Notes: generated from the letters alone by a model not told the origin. A stretch of DNA of 64,000 nt from Dechloromonas sp. (GCA_016790815.1 JAEUOG010000032.1:26756-90755), one strand, 5' to 3'. Positions 34,441 through 46,257 are shown, counted from the first letter of the stretch. Program-made: numbers and translations.

Positions 34441-35340
34441 GAGCTGCTCGAAATCAGCTACTTCGGCTGAAGGATCGTTACTTGAATTTCCGAAACTGAT
34501 CTGGCCTCGGCTTTCGAGTTGAATTTCGTGGCGCCGGACCATGACTTCCTGACGTCCTGTGAGGGTGACAAAGCAGCCGTTGGTGCTGGTGTCGACCAGA
34601 TAGAAGCCATCACTCCGTCTCTCGACGCGCGCGTGCTGTCGCGATGCCTTTCGATCGTCAATGATCAGCTTGCAGCCAAGATCGCGCCCGATGGTGAGGA
34701 TCGGCGTTTTGTCGTCAAGAAGAAATGCTTTGCCACGATGGCGTACACAGAGCCGCTCGACAGCGGGCGTACTGCTGGGTCCGAATGTCGAGAATACAGA
34801 ATTTGCCGTGGCACCTTGATAGCTGGGCCAATTGATCTGGAAGAGCGAGAGTGCTTCGGCATTTTCCGTAACGCTGCCGAGTTCGGGAACGGGGTCAGGA
34901 ACAATGAAGCTGGTTTCGCCGAGTGCCTTCACCAGGAGCGAACTGCAAAGGATCTGGTCGCGTCGGGCAATTCCCGCAATGCGCGCTGCTGTGGAGATGG
35001 TCGGCCCGGTCAGCTTTTTGCCATCATCGGTTACCTCACCCCAGTGCAGTCCGATGCGGATGGTCAACTTTAGACCGGAAACAGGCGGTAGGTCGGCTAT
35101 CCGCTGTTGCATGTCAATTGCAGCCTGACAGGCATCTTCGGCAGTTTCAAACGCACCCAGCAGTTCGTCCCCGACGACCTGGATCGTCTTGCCCTTGTAG
35201 CCGTCAATGGAACGCCTCATGCGCTTCAGACAGCGCTCGACCGCATGCATGGCCTCTTTGTCCCCCAAGCGCTCGAAAAGCGCTGTGCTGCCGGAGACAT
35301 CGGCGAACATTACGATCATTTTTCGCTGCGTGGCGCTCAT
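34438..35340 (-). CDS. Class III nucleotide cyclase-FHA domain protein
   Basis: A 300-residue two-domain protein. Residues 1-165 are a class III cyclase homology domain with both metal aspartates (Asp14 in FADVSGST, Asp58 in VVGDELLG) and the catalytic Arg120. The transition-state asparagine of VNxAAR is Ser116 (ISTAAR), and the position of the purine-selecting lysine is Gln54. Residues 205-290 form an FHA domain (LTIGRDLGCKLIID, ASRQHARVE, TSTNGCFV) that binds phosphothreonine. Catalysis may therefore be weak, unusual in specificity, or lost. It has its own promoter region upstream of 35340. Confidence 0.85.
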   Translation of the reverse strand: MSATQRKMIVMFADVSGSTALFERLGDKEAMHAVERCLKRMRRSIDGYKGKTIQVVGDELLGAFETAEDACQAAIDMQQRIADLPPVSGLKLTIRIGLHWGEVTDDGKKLTGPTISTAARIAGIARRDQILCSSLLVKALGETSFIVPDPVPELGSVTENAEALSLFQINWPSYQGATANSVFSTFGPSSTPAVERLCVRHRGKAFLLDDKTPILTIGRDLGCKLIIDDRKASRQHARVERRSDGFYLVDTSTNGCFVTLTGRQEVMVRRHEIQLESRGQISFGNSSNDPSAEVADFEQL

Positions 35341-35401
35341 GGCTAGCGAGAGTCCTAAATTTAACGACCGCTCATTATATGTTGATCGAGGCGCTTATGC
35401 A

Positions 35402-36265
35402 TTATGCCAAAAGGTTTATCGGGATAGTCCCGCTGATTGGCATTTCCGGCGCATCGAACGCAATATCACCTTCATCAATCTCAGTGTCGAGTGTCAGTCC
35501 GCGGAAATCAAACAGATCTCCGTCCGCCAGGTGGGAAGGAACGACATTCTGCATCGCTGTAAATACGGACTCGGTCCGACCGGGGTAACGCTTGTCCCAA
35601 TCCTGCATCATCTCCCGTATCTTCTGGCGCTGCAGATTGTCCTGCGATCCGCACAGGTTACACGGGATGATAGGAAACTCCATGCCGCGAGCGAATTTGG
35701 CGATCTCTGCTTCGCCGCAGTAAGCGAGCGGCCTGATGACGACATGTGCGCCATCGTCTGTGACGAGCTTTGGGGGCATGGCCTTGAGTTTGCCGCCAAA
35801 GAGCATGTTCAGAAAAAGGGTATGAACCATGTCATCACGGTGATGCCCGAGAGCAATCTTGTTGGCACCGAGTTCCTTGGCAGTGCGATAGATGACACCG
35901 CGACGCAACCGGGAACAGAGGGAGCAGGTGGTTTTCCCCTCTGGGATTTTTTCCTTGACGACCGAATAGGTATCGGCTTCGACGATTCGATGCTCAATGC
36001 CGATGGATTCGAAATAGCGAGGCAGAATGTCTTCAGGAAAGCCAGGCTGTTTCTGATCCAGATTCATGGCGATCAGACGAAATTTGACGGGAGCGCGTTG
36101 CTGCAAAGCCATCAGCATCGCGAGAAGCGTGTAAGAGTCCTTGCCCCCGGAAACACAGACCAGAATGATGTCTCCATCCTCGATCATGTTGAAGTCCATG
36201 ATCGCTTTTCCGGTGCGGCCTTCCAAGTATTTGCGCAGCTTTTGCAGATTGTTCGATTGGGTCAT
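35402..36265 (-). CDS. ttcA: tRNA 2-thiocytidine synthetase TtcA
   Basis: A 287-residue TtcA: PP-loop SGGKDS (39-44), Cys114/Cys117 in CSLC and Cys202/Cys205 in CNLC, which bind the Fe-S cluster used for thiolation of C32 in tRNAs. Family length and motif spacing are normal. The 126 bases upstream (36266-36391) hold one dispersed-repeat copy and no gene. Confidence 0.95.
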   Translation of the reverse strand: MTQSNNLQKLRKYLEGRTGKAIMDFNMIEDGDIILVCVSGGKDSYTLLAMLMALQQRAPVKFRLIAMNLDQKQPGFPEDILPRYFESIGIEHRIVEADTYSVVKEKIPEGKTTCSLCSRLRRGVIYRTAKELGANKIALGHHRDDMVHTLFLNMLFGGKLKAMPPKLVTDDGAHVVIRPLAYCGEAEIAKFARGMEFPIIPCNLCGSQDNLQRQKIREMMQDWDKRYPGRTESVFTAMQNVVPSHLADGDLFDFRGLTLDTEIDEGDIAFDAPEMPISGTIPINLLA

Positions 36266-36299
36266 GGAGCAGGGGAAATGGGGATCAACACAGTTGTGA

Positions 36300-36335
36300 G
36301 TTCGCTGCGGTCAACAGGATAAACAGCGCGAAATC
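36300..36335 (-). repeat. Dispersed 36-bp element, copy 15
   Basis: Minus-strand copy, GATTTCGCGC, TGTTTAT then GTTGACCGCAGCGAA, intergenic between the hybrid kinase gene and ttcA. Confidence 0.8.
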
Positions 36336-36391
36336 CAAAATCAGGCAGTTTACCTCGAGTCACCGGTCGGGCGAAACAAATCTTTGTTGAA

Positions 36392-39148
<2,757 letters not shown>

Positions 39149-39158
39149 ATTCTCTAAG

Positions 39159-40301
39159 TCAGCGCTCGCTCAGACTGGTAATTGTCATGGTCTGGTTGTG
39201 CAGCTTGCATGATGCGCCGGGCGTAAATGGACTGATCTCCCCATAGGAGTAGAAACCGGTGAGCACGCCAGCCTTGCCGAATACATCGCCGACAGCCTCG
39301 ACTTCCTCATCGACCCGGTCGCCCATCACCAGTTTTCGCCCGACGCAGCTAACCAGAATGGCCAAACTGTCTCCACTGCCTTGCACCATTTCTGCGGCGG
39401 CCTCGGCTGCCGACTCCGCGCCATTTACCAGCTTGTCGGTGCTGGCATGCATCAGGCGCAGATATCCGTTCGGATTGATTTCACCTGCCAGAACCAGGCT
39501 GCCTGTGGTTTCGTCAATACCAAGAATGGTGCGGATCAGGCCTACTGCACTATGGTCTTCGCCCAGCATGGCAAAGGGGAACAACAGGCCCGATGCCGGC
39601 AGGCCGCTAGCGTACTCGCCAAGATAACGACGGTAGATTTCGAGGGCGGGCTCACCGTCCAGTTCGTGAAGGATGTTGCCGTCGCAGCGAGTCACCTTCC
39701 GGGCGGGTCCGAAGGGTTCCCAGCCGCCGAAGGAGCCGTGGCCGAAGCGTAACCCGTCGCCACTCAGTCCGATGGCAACAACCTGATTGTTCACCACGCC
39801 ATTCGGACCGATGGTAAAGGTTTCCTTGAACGCACCGCCGTCACCCGCCAGTCCGCCGGTAATCGGGATGCCGGTGCCAACGCTGCTGCTGATGCCATTC
39901 ACCAGCGCACTACCGTTGATCTGTTCGCCGGGCCCGAAAACGAGGACGGCTTTCAGGTCAGGAGCGGCAATCTGCTTCCCCAGCCGTTCGCCGGCCGCGA
40001 AGGAGTCATCCATCCCGGAGAGGTGGGTACTGCCCTGTCGGAGCTTCGCTTGGTCGAACTTGATGGCTGTTATGGTGCAGGTGTCATCGTCGACACCCTC
40101 CGCAGTGATTTCCCCGGCGGTGGAGCAACCAAGTAGCATGGCATCGGGAAAAGCGTGCTGGAGTTGCTCGCGCAAGCCGGGAAAGGTGAAGTGCCCTATG
40201 CTCCCGAAGACCAGCAGCAGATCAGCCGCAATGTGCTCCATGGTGCTTAGCCCAACTGCCAGATCAGTCGGCTTGCGAATGATTGTTTGTCTGACGCGCA
40301 C
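39159..40301 (-). CDS. FIST N- and C-domain sensory protein
   Basis: A 380-residue protein. The FIST_N domain (about 30-220) shows LLGCSTAGEITAEGVDDD and GGLAGDGGAF, and FIST_C (about 225-365) shows LLFPFAMLGE and VLTGFYSYGEISPF. FIST domains are thought to bind amino acids or other small ligands and usually accompany signalling modules. The start is GTG at 40301 with a near-perfect AAGGAGG 9 bases before it; the longer frame to 40370 has none. The hybrid kinase gene follows after 10 bases, making a sensor-kinase pair very likely. Confidence 0.87.
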   Translation of the reverse strand: MRVRQTIIRKPTDLAVGLSTMEHIAADLLLVFGSIGHFTFPGLREQLQHAFPDAMLLGCSTAGEITAEGVDDDTCTITAIKFDQAKLRQGSTHLSGMDDSFAAGERLGKQIAAPDLKAVLVFGPGEQINGSALVNGISSSVGTGIPITGGLAGDGGAFKETFTIGPNGVVNNQVVAIGLSGDGLRFGHGSFGGWEPFGPARKVTRCDGNILHELDGEPALEIYRRYLGEYASGLPASGLLFPFAMLGEDHSAVGLIRTILGIDETTGSLVLAGEINPNGYLRLMHASTDKLVNGAESAAEAAAEMVQGSGDSLAILVSCVGRKLVMGDRVDEEVEAVGDVFGKAGVLTGFYSYGEISPFTPGASCKLHNQTMTITSLSER

Positions 40302-40396
40302 AGTCCGTATCCTCCTTGGTTGCAGAGTGCAAAAATAGCATAGGCAGCGACAATATTCTTGATCCACCATTAAAATTGATACTTTTTGAACTTGCC

Positions 40397-41557
40397 ATGA
40401 ACAACCTGCCGATCCCCGCCCCAGAAGCCCTTTCTCACAGCGCGCGCTTGCACCAAAGTCTCGCTGACGAGATTTCAGCCGCTGGAGGCTGGCTTTCCTT
40501 TTCGCGGTTCATGGAGCAGGTTCTCTATGCCCCGGGCCTTGGCTATTACACGGCCGGGGCGCGCAAGTTCGGCGCGGCGGGCGACTTCATCACGGCGCCT
40601 GAAATGACCCCTTTGTTCGGCCAGGCGCTGGCACGCCAGGTTGCTCAGATCATGGCGGCATCGGCGGCGATGGTGCTTGAAGTGGGGGCTGGGTCGGGGC
40701 GCCTGGCTGCCGACTTGCTGCTGACGCTGGAGAAATCAGAGGCATTGCCGGAGCGCTATTTTATTCTGGACTTGTCAGCAGACCTGCGTCAGCGCCAGCA
40801 GGAAACGATAGCGGCAGCTGTGCCGCATCTGCTGTCGCGGGTGACCTGGCTGGACCGGCTGCCGCAGGAATTCTCCGGTGTTGTCGTCGCCAACGAGTTG
40901 CTGGATGCCATGCCGGCCCACATTGTTGCCTGGCGGGAAGAAGGGATTTTCGAGCGCGGCGTTGCTGTCGACGCGTCCGGTAACTTCATGTGGAAGGAGT
41001 GCCCGGCGAGTGGGGCCCTGCTGGCCGCCGCTGTCGAAATTGGCGAGCAATGCAGCCTGCCGCCGGGTTTTGAGAGCGAAATCAGCCTTGCGGCGCGGGC
41101 TTGGGCCACAGAATGGGGACATCGCCTGAAAAAAGGTGCTCTGGTCTTGCTCGACTATGGCTTTCCTCGCCGTGAGTTCTACCATCAGCAGCGGGGGCGC
41201 GGCACCCTGATGTGCCATTACCGCCACCATGCACACCCTGATCCGTTTTACTTGCCTGGTCTGCAGGATGTTACGGTCCACGTCGATTTCACGTCGATTA
41301 TTGCAGCTGCTCACGCCAGCGGCCTGTCGTTGCTCGGCTACGCCAGCCAGGGCCAGTTTTTGCTCAATTGCGGGATTTTGGATTGCCTGGCGAAGATACC
41401 TGACGCAACGCCAGATTACATCCGCGCCGCGGGAGCGGTCGGCAAGTTGCTGATGCCACACGAAATGGGCGAGTTGTTCAAGGTGATCGCCATTGGCCGT
41501 GGCATCGATGAGGAACTGGTCGGTTTTGCCAACGGAGACCAGAGCCGGCGTCTGTGA
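40397..41557 (+). CDS. MidA/NDUFAF7-like protein methyltransferase
   Basis: A 386-residue SAM-dependent methyltransferase of the COG1565 family. Family blocks: FSRFMEQVLYAPGLGYY, GDFITAPEMTPLFGQALA, the SAM loop LEVGAGSGRLAADLL, ANELLDAMP, and LLDYGFPRREFYH. The eukaryotic member NDUFAF7 dimethylates an arginine of a complex I subunit; the bacterial substrate is unknown. Start ATG 40397; divergent from the FIST gene. Confidence 0.88.
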   Translation: MNNLPIPAPEALSHSARLHQSLADEISAAGGWLSFSRFMEQVLYAPGLGYYTAGARKFGAAGDFITAPEMTPLFGQALARQVAQIMAASAAMVLEVGAGSGRLAADLLLTLEKSEALPERYFILDLSADLRQRQQETIAAAVPHLLSRVTWLDRLPQEFSGVVVANELLDAMPAHIVAWREEGIFERGVAVDASGNFMWKECPASGALLAAAVEIGEQCSLPPGFESEISLAARAWATEWGHRLKKGALVLLDYGFPRREFYHQQRGRGTLMCHYRHHAHPDPFYLPGLQDVTVHVDFTSIIAAAHASGLSLLGYASQGQFLLNCGILDCLAKIPDATPDYIRAAGAVGKLLMPHEMGELFKVIAIGRGIDEELVGFANGDQSRRL

Positions 41558-41559
41558 AG

Positions 41560-42528
41560 CTAGCGCTTGGCCAGTTCTCGGAAACGGTTGGGCTGACCAA
41601 GGATGAGGCGGCCGAAATCGTCGAGCAGCGCCTGATCGACGGACTGCGGGCGGAGTTTGTAGAGGGCACTGCCCAGACGTTCAAGATTGCGTGTTTCGAG
41701 AGAAATGACACCTTTTGAATAGTCGGCACGCCAACGTGCGCTGACGCTGACATCGCTGCGAATTTCAAACTCGGCGCGTTCGACGTAACTTCGCTCGTTC
41801 TTGAATTCCTTGTACGTAAAAGGCAGACCAAAATCGAAAACCATTGCCCGAAAACGATCTACCGAGGGGCCGTTCCGTTCGATGTGGAGCGTAGTGTTTC
41901 CAGTCAGATGGTAGGAAAAGGTGACCAGTTCGACCAGCGCTCCGGCACTTTGTGACTGCGTCCGATAGTCGGCGAAGCCCTCCTGCCAGCTCAGTGCGCT
42001 CAGTTCAAACTGCTCGATCAACGGGTAATCGCGCGGAATCTCCGGTTTGATGATGTTCAGTTGCTGAACGAGTTCATGGAGATAGAAAAAGAGGTGCTTG
42101 AGCGCCTGGTCAACGGCCTCGTTGACTGACGTACGTTTTGCCAGCTCTTTGTGTATTTCGCGCTGCCGGACTTCGGCACGCTGGCGAAGCTGGTCCAGCA
42201 GGCTGCTTCCATTTTGCAGTTTCACAATATCAGCCGTTGGTGGCGGTGCAGGATCGGCTGGCGGCTTTTCAGCCGGCTTGGTTGCCGGTCGGGTGGGCAC
42301 AATTTCCGGAAAAACGAGCGTCGGGTCTGTCATGCCGGCGCCGGAGTTGGCCAGGTATTCCCGACGGGCCCGCCGCTCGGCGGCATCAATGTCGAAAGTC
42401 TCGATATCGGCCAGCAGGGCCGCTTCCAGCTCTGCGATCTCCTTGAGCGTACCGGTCTTGCGATCACGCTTCGCGCGTATCGCGTCGAGAATGGTAGATA
42501 GTGGGCCCGGTTTATCCGAATTGCTCAT
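41560..42528 (-). CDS. Conserved unknown protein with coiled N-terminus
   Basis: A 322-residue soluble protein that I do not recognise. The first 60 residues are highly charged and predicted helical, followed by a proline-rich linker (about 78-98, PAEKPPADPAPPPTAD). A compact domain follows (about 110-322) with YLHELVQQLNIIKPEIPRDYP and RWRADYSKGVISLETRNLERLG. No signal peptide, no membrane helix and no catalytic motif. The linker suggests an adaptor that tethers the C-terminal domain. It is convergent with the MidA-like gene and divergent from the YjfB-like gene. Confidence 0.7.
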   Translation of the reverse strand: MSNSDKPGPLSTILDAIRAKRDRKTGTLKEIAELEAALLADIETFDIDAAERRARREYLANSGAGMTDPTLVFPEIVPTRPATKPAEKPPADPAPPPTADIVKLQNGSSLLDQLRQRAEVRQREIHKELAKRTSVNEAVDQALKHLFFYLHELVQQLNIIKPEIPRDYPLIEQFELSALSWQEGFADYRTQSQSAGALVELVTFSYHLTGNTTLHIERNGPSVDRFRAMVFDFGLPFTYKEFKNERSYVERAEFEIRSDVSVSARWRADYSKGVISLETRNLERLGSALYKLRPQSVDQALLDDFGRLILGQPNRFRELAKR

Positions 42529-42591
42529 TGAACTGGCAAGAGTTTCGACTACAGTTAACTAATAATGTGTCCGAATTGGAGTGAGCGCAAG

Positions 42592-42783
42592 ATGGAAGTT
42601 TCTTCTTTAGGTAGTTTGAGTGCAGCGCTGTCGCCGGTCGAAGTCAAGGATGCCGCCAATACCCTGGTTCTCAAAAAGGCCATGGATATTCAGGCCCAGA
42701 ACGCCACGCAATTGCTTGAGGCTTTGCCGCAAGTGTCAAGCAACCCGACCCATCTGGGGAATTCGGTCGACGTCAAGGTGTGA
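42592..42783 (+). CDS. YjfB-like putative motility protein
   Basis: A 63-residue protein of the YjfB family (MEVSSLGSLSAAL, LVLKKAMDIQAQNATQLLE, LGNSVDVKV), small proteins annotated as putative motility proteins. ATG 42592 is preceded by GGAGTGAG. No flagellar gene is in the window, so it is an orphan. The end overlaps the convergent hydrolase gene by 11 bases. Confidence 0.8.
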   Translation: MEVSSLGSLSAALSPVEVKDAANTLVLKKAMDIQAQNATQLLEALPQVSSNPTHLGNSVDVKV

Positions 42784-43579
42784 GAGTTTCCAGCCAGTCA
42801 CGCAAGGTGGCCGCGACGAGCGGCCATTCTTTTTCATGGGTCACGGCATGGCCCATGTCCCGAAAAATATGGACGGGTTCTCTGTAGGTATGACCGGTCG
42901 TCTGGACGAGGAAGGCTGGTACGAGGACGTCGTCTTCGGCGCCCAGGATGAGCATGGGCGGTCGGTGCATGGCGTAGAGGTTGGGCAGGTTGAACATCGA
43001 CATGTCCCACAGCGCGCGATGGGATTCGGGCTGCATCCGGCTTAGCCACGCTGCCAGCATCGTTTCGTCGACCTCACCGGCAAATAGTGCTTCACGCAAG
43101 GTGCTCGTGTCGGTGTACTTGCCGTCCATGATCTGATTGATCTCCTGGAACAGATGCGGCTTGTTGAACATCAGATGGAACTGCGAGGCGATCAGACCCT
43201 GCGGTGGCACCGAGCAAATTAGCGCGACGGCCGGTACGACGTGATGTTCCAGATACTTCTGAACGATGAAGCCACCCATTGAATGGCCGATCAGGACGGG
43301 GGTTTCACCCAGCCAGTCGACGACGGTCTTGACGTCATCGACGTAGTCGCCGACCGAGTGCCAGTTGATGTGTTCGCGTCCGTCACTACCGGCGTGACCA
43401 CGCAGCGACAGGGAGTGGCAGGCGTAGCCGGCCTTGGCGAGAAACGGCATGAAGGTTTCAGTCCACATCCAGCCGCCGGCGAAGGCGCCATGGACGAACA
43501 GTAGCGCGGGCTTGCCAGTCTTGCGGGAAGGCAGGCAGGAGAAAACTTCGAGGCCTTCGACGATTTGAGTTTTTAGCAT
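42773..43579 (-). CDS. Alpha/beta hydrolase
   Basis: A 268-residue hydrolase. HGAFAGGWMW gives the oxyanion region, GHSMGGF is the nucleophile elbow, the acid is in GAEDDVLV and the histidine in DMGHAVTHE. This is typical of carboxylesterases or C-C bond hydrolases of the MhpC type. Monocistronic, divergent from the DUF2905 gene. Substrate cannot be inferred. Confidence 0.88.
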   Translation of the reverse strand: MLKTQIVEGLEVFSCLPSRKTGKPALLFVHGAFAGGWMWTETFMPFLAKAGYACHSLSLRGHAGSDGREHINWHSVGDYVDDVKTVVDWLGETPVLIGHSMGGFIVQKYLEHHVVPAVALICSVPPQGLIASQFHLMFNKPHLFQEINQIMDGKYTDTSTLREALFAGEVDETMLAAWLSRMQPESHRALWDMSMFNLPNLYAMHRPPMLILGAEDDVLVPAFLVQTTGHTYREPVHIFRDMGHAVTHEKEWPLVAATLRDWLETLTP

Positions 43580-43639
43580 GGGGCTCTGTTCTGGGTGAGG
43601 CGTGATTTAATGCGGCTTTCACCCTGCGGTACAAGGCAA

Positions 43640-43837
43640 ATGCTGAAGTGGATTTTGACGCTGGTGGTAGCGATTTTCTTGCTGGGCATCATTGGCCCGC
43701 ATCTGGCGCGCTTTATTCGGTTCGGCAAATTGCCGGGGGATTTCGGATTCCGATTGCGTGGTCGAAATTACACGTTTCCGGTTGCCAGCACGATTATTTT
43801 TTCACTGTTGCTGTGGCTGATCTCCCGACTCATTTAG
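43640..43837 (+). CDS. DUF2905 small membrane protein
   Basis: A 65-residue protein with two membrane helices (about 4-22 and 47-62) and a central loop RFGKLPGDFGFRLRGRNYTFP characteristic of DUF2905 in two parts (GKLPGD, FPVAS). Function unknown. ATG 43640 was chosen because it starts directly at the first helix. Its last 36 bases overlap the convergent cca gene. Confidence 0.85.
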   Translation: MLKWILTLVVAIFLLGIIGPHLARFIRFGKLPGDFGFRLRGRNYTFPVASTIIFSLLLWLISRLI

Positions 43838-45040
43838 CAATATCTTGAGCGCGCTGACCCTTGCCGAATGTATGCGTTCAGGAATTTTGGTCTTGTCGGT
43901 ACAGGCTTGCGCGATTTTGCCTGCTTCAACGGCGTTGACCGCAGTCAGCGCGGCGAGCAGGTAGCGCGGGCTGTCGTAAGGACGGTTTTCCCAGCCGAGT
44001 CGGCCGGTATAGTCGCACAGGCAGGCGTCCAGAAGTTGCTGGAACCGTTCCGGTCTGCGCAGCGCATCGGTTTTCTCGAACAACGTGACGATCGTGCTCG
44101 CCTTGAGGTCGGCGGCACGATGGACATTACCGTGAAAGCGTGCCATGAGCAGGGCAAGGTCACGGCATTCGGAGGGCACCCGTAGACGGGCGCCCAATTT
44201 TTCCGTCAACTGGACGCTGCGCTCTTCGTGACCAATATGGCGCGGCAGGATGTCGGCAGGTGTCGTGCCTTTTCCCAGATCGTGGGTTAAGGCCGCAAAG
44301 CGCACGGGCAGGCCGAAGCCTCGCTTTGCAGACTGGTCAACGACCATCATGGTGTGGATGCCGGTGTCGATTTCCGGGTGGTAGTCGGCTCGCTGTGGCA
44401 CTCCGAAAAGGGCATCGAGTTCCGGCAGCAGCTTGGCCAGTGCATCGCATTCGCGCAGCACCTCGAACATCCGTGACGGCTTGTCTTCCAACAAGCCGGT
44501 TGCCAGTTCCTGCCAGACGCGCTCGGCGACGAGATGATCGATTTCGCCGCTGGCAACCATGTGGCGCATCAGCTCCAGTGTTTCAGGGGCGACCGAAAAA
44601 TCGCTGAAGCGGGCGGCAAAGCGGGCAATGCGCAGAATGCGTACCGGATCTTCGGCAAAGGCCGGGCCCACGTGCCTGAGGATTTTGGCCGATAAATCCC
44701 GTTGACCGTGGAAGGGATCAATGAGCGTGCCGTCGGGCGCCTTCGCCATGGCATTGATAGTCAGGTCGCGGCGGGCAAGGTCTTCTTCCAGCGTAACGTC
44801 CGGTGCCGCATGGAACGTGAAGCCGTGATAGCCCTGCCCCGACTTGCGCTCGGTGCGCGCCAGCGCGTATTCCTCTTGCGTCGTCGGGTGCAGGAAAACC
44901 GGAAAATCCTTGCCGACCAGGCGGAAACCCTGCTTCAGCAGGGCATCCGGAGTGGCGCCAACCACGACGTAATCGCGGTCGGCATTTGGCCGGCCGAGCA
45001 GTTCATCGCGGACAGCGCCGCCAACGACGAATATCTGCAC
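43802..45040 (-). CDS. cca: Multifunctional CCA tRNA nucleotidyltransferase
   Basis: A 412-residue class II CCA-adding enzyme. The nucleotidyltransferase head has GGAVRDELLGRP and DRDYVVVG, the RNA-binding neck is RILRIARFAARF, and a C-terminal HD domain (TGIHTMMVV, LTHDLGKGTTP) gives phosphatase/phosphodiesterase activity. It repairs or adds the tRNA 3' CCA end. Two repeat copies sit inside it (43913-43948 and 44681-44716), the densest case in the window. Confidence 0.95.
   Translation of the reverse strand: MQIFVVGGAVRDELLGRPNADRDYVVVGATPDALLKQGFRLVGKDFPVFLHPTTQEEYALARTERKSGQGYHGFTFHAAPDVTLEEDLARRDLTINAMAKAPDGTLIDPFHGQRDLSAKILRHVGPAFAEDPVRILRIARFAARFSDFSVAPETLELMRHMVASGEIDHLVAERVWQELATGLLEDKPSRMFEVLRECDALAKLLPELDALFGVPQRADYHPEIDTGIHTMMVVDQSAKRGFGLPVRFAALTHDLGKGTTPADILPRHIGHEERSVQLTEKLGARLRVPSECRDLALLMARFHGNVHRAADLKASTIVTLFEKTDALRRPERFQQLLDACLCDYTGRLGWENRPYDSPRYLLAALTAVNAVEAGKIAQACTDKTKIPERIHSARVSALKILLNESGDQPQQQ
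43913..43948 (+). repeat. Dispersed 36-bp element, copy 17
   Basis: Plus-strand copy, GATTTTGCC, poorly T-rich spacer, then GTTGACCGCAGTCAG, inside cca (encodes ALTAVNAVEAGKIAQ). Confidence 0.65.
44681..44716 (+). repeat. Dispersed 36-bp element, copy 18
   Basis: Plus-strand copy, GATTTTGGCC, GATAAAT then CGTTGACCGTGGAAGG, inside cca (encodes FHGQRDLSAKILRH). Confidence 0.75.
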
Positions 45041-45058
45041 GGTCGGTCGCGCAGCCTC

Positions 45059-46021
45059 TCAGCGGCCAGCGCGATAGCGGAAGGTGTCGAGCTTGCCCTT
45101 CGGCGTGTTGAGCGCAATGTAGGTCGGCGCGATGGCTTCCAGCGCCGTTGGGCGCCAGTTAGACGGCTGCTTGCTGCCCGCTTCGGCCACACTGTCCTTT
45201 TCCATCGAGCGCAGATTGTCCGGCGACAGCATCGGGCTCGGGGCCAGCCACATCAGGCCAGCTTGCACGTAAGCCCAGCCCTCCGACAGGGAAATGATCC
45301 TGGCGGTGCTGCCCGACAATTCCTTGGTGTAGTTGACCAGTTCGCGCAGCGTGTAGGTTTTCGGGCCGACCAGTTCGTAGGCCTGGCCGTAAGTGCCGAT
45401 ATCGCTCAGGCAATCGACAAAGGCATCGGCAACATCGGCTGCCCACACCGGCTGGAAGCGGGCGTGACCAAAGCCAAGCGGGAAGAATGGAACTTTCTTC
45501 AGGATGCTGGCGAACATCGACAGGAAGGAGTCGCCGAGGCCGAAGATGACCGATGGGCGGAAAACGGTCACATCCAGTTCACCTTGTGCAGCGAGCACGA
45601 TGGCTTCGCCATCGCCCTTTGAGCGCAGGTATTCGGAGGAACCCTTCGGGTCGGCGTTGAGGGCGCTCATGTGCACCAGGCGGCGGACGCCAGTCGCCTT
45701 GCAGGCAGCGATAATCTTCTTTGGCAGTTCGACATGAGCCTGGGCGAAATCGCGGCTGTAGGGCAGGACCACATCGCGGCTGTGCAGTACGCCGACCAAG
45801 TTGATCACGGCATCGTGGCCGCGCATCAGTTCAGTCAGGGTTTGTTCGCAGCTGATATCGGCTTCCGGCATGGTAACGCCCGGCTGCATGATCAGCGCCT
45901 TGGTACGCTCGCGGCGACGCGTCGGAACCGTGACTTCGATACCGCGCTGCGACAGCCGGTTGACGATGTAGGTACCGACGAAACCGCTACCCCCCAGCAG
46001 CAAGACCTTTTTGATGTCCAT
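45059..46021 (-). CDS. NDUFA9-like atypical SDR (complex I subunit family)
   Basis: A 320-residue NAD(P)-binding protein. The Rossmann loop is LLGGSGFVGTYIV; further SDR segments are DAVINLVGVL, LVHMSALNAD and FRPSVIFGLGDSF. The usual catalytic YxxxK is not evident (EYLRSKGDGE gives YLRSK, which may substitute). It belongs to the complex I NDUFA9-like group, probably a structural or quinone-related accessory. Start ATG 46021. Downstream, cca follows after 18 bases. Confidence 0.87.
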   Translation of the reverse strand: MDIKKVLLLGGSGFVGTYIVNRLSQRGIEVTVPTRRRERTKALIMQPGVTMPEADISCEQTLTELMRGHDAVINLVGVLHSRDVVLPYSRDFAQAHVELPKKIIAACKATGVRRLVHMSALNADPKGSSEYLRSKGDGEAIVLAAQGELDVTVFRPSVIFGLGDSFLSMFASILKKVPFFPLGFGHARFQPVWAADVADAFVDCLSDIGTYGQAYELVGPKTYTLRELVNYTKELSGSTARIISLSEGWAYVQAGLMWLAPSPMLSPDNLRSMEKDSVAEAGSKQPSNWRPTALEAIAPTYIALNTPKGKLDTFRYRAGR

Positions 46022-46146
46022 TTTTGAACCCCGGAAACTGAAAGCGTAAAACCCGGATTTTAAGGCAATTTCGCGCTTTTCGGGCAGACCTGTGGTGATG
46101 GTTGTTGTAGAGCGGCTTAGGTGCTCCGCTGCGGTGAGTGTGGAGC

Positions 46147-46160
46147 GCCCGGTTTCGGGC
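46147..46160. other. Hairpin in the NDUFA9-like leader
   Basis: GCCCG-GTTT-CGGGC perfect 5-bp stem. Immediately before it GGTGCTCC pairs with GGAGCGCC (one mismatch) around a 14-base loop. Part of a structured 236-base gap. Confidence 0.4.
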
Positions 46161-46211
46161 TTCAGACGGGCACGCACAAGGCATAGTCTTTGGGCGAACA
46201 GTCGCGAACTG

Positions 46212-46247
46212 GGCGGAAATGCCGTTGCGAAGAACGTCATTTCCGCC
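46212..46247. other. Long inverted repeat behind the transglycosylase gene
   Basis: GGCGGAAATG and CATTTCCGCC are perfectly complementary. Inside, CGTT and AACG extend the stem to 14 paired bases with one mismatch and a 6-base loop. No T-run follows, so it is not a classical terminator. It lies 11 bases after the stop of the transglycosylase gene on the minus strand. Confidence 0.65.
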
Positions 46248-46257
46248 TTGCTTGCCG

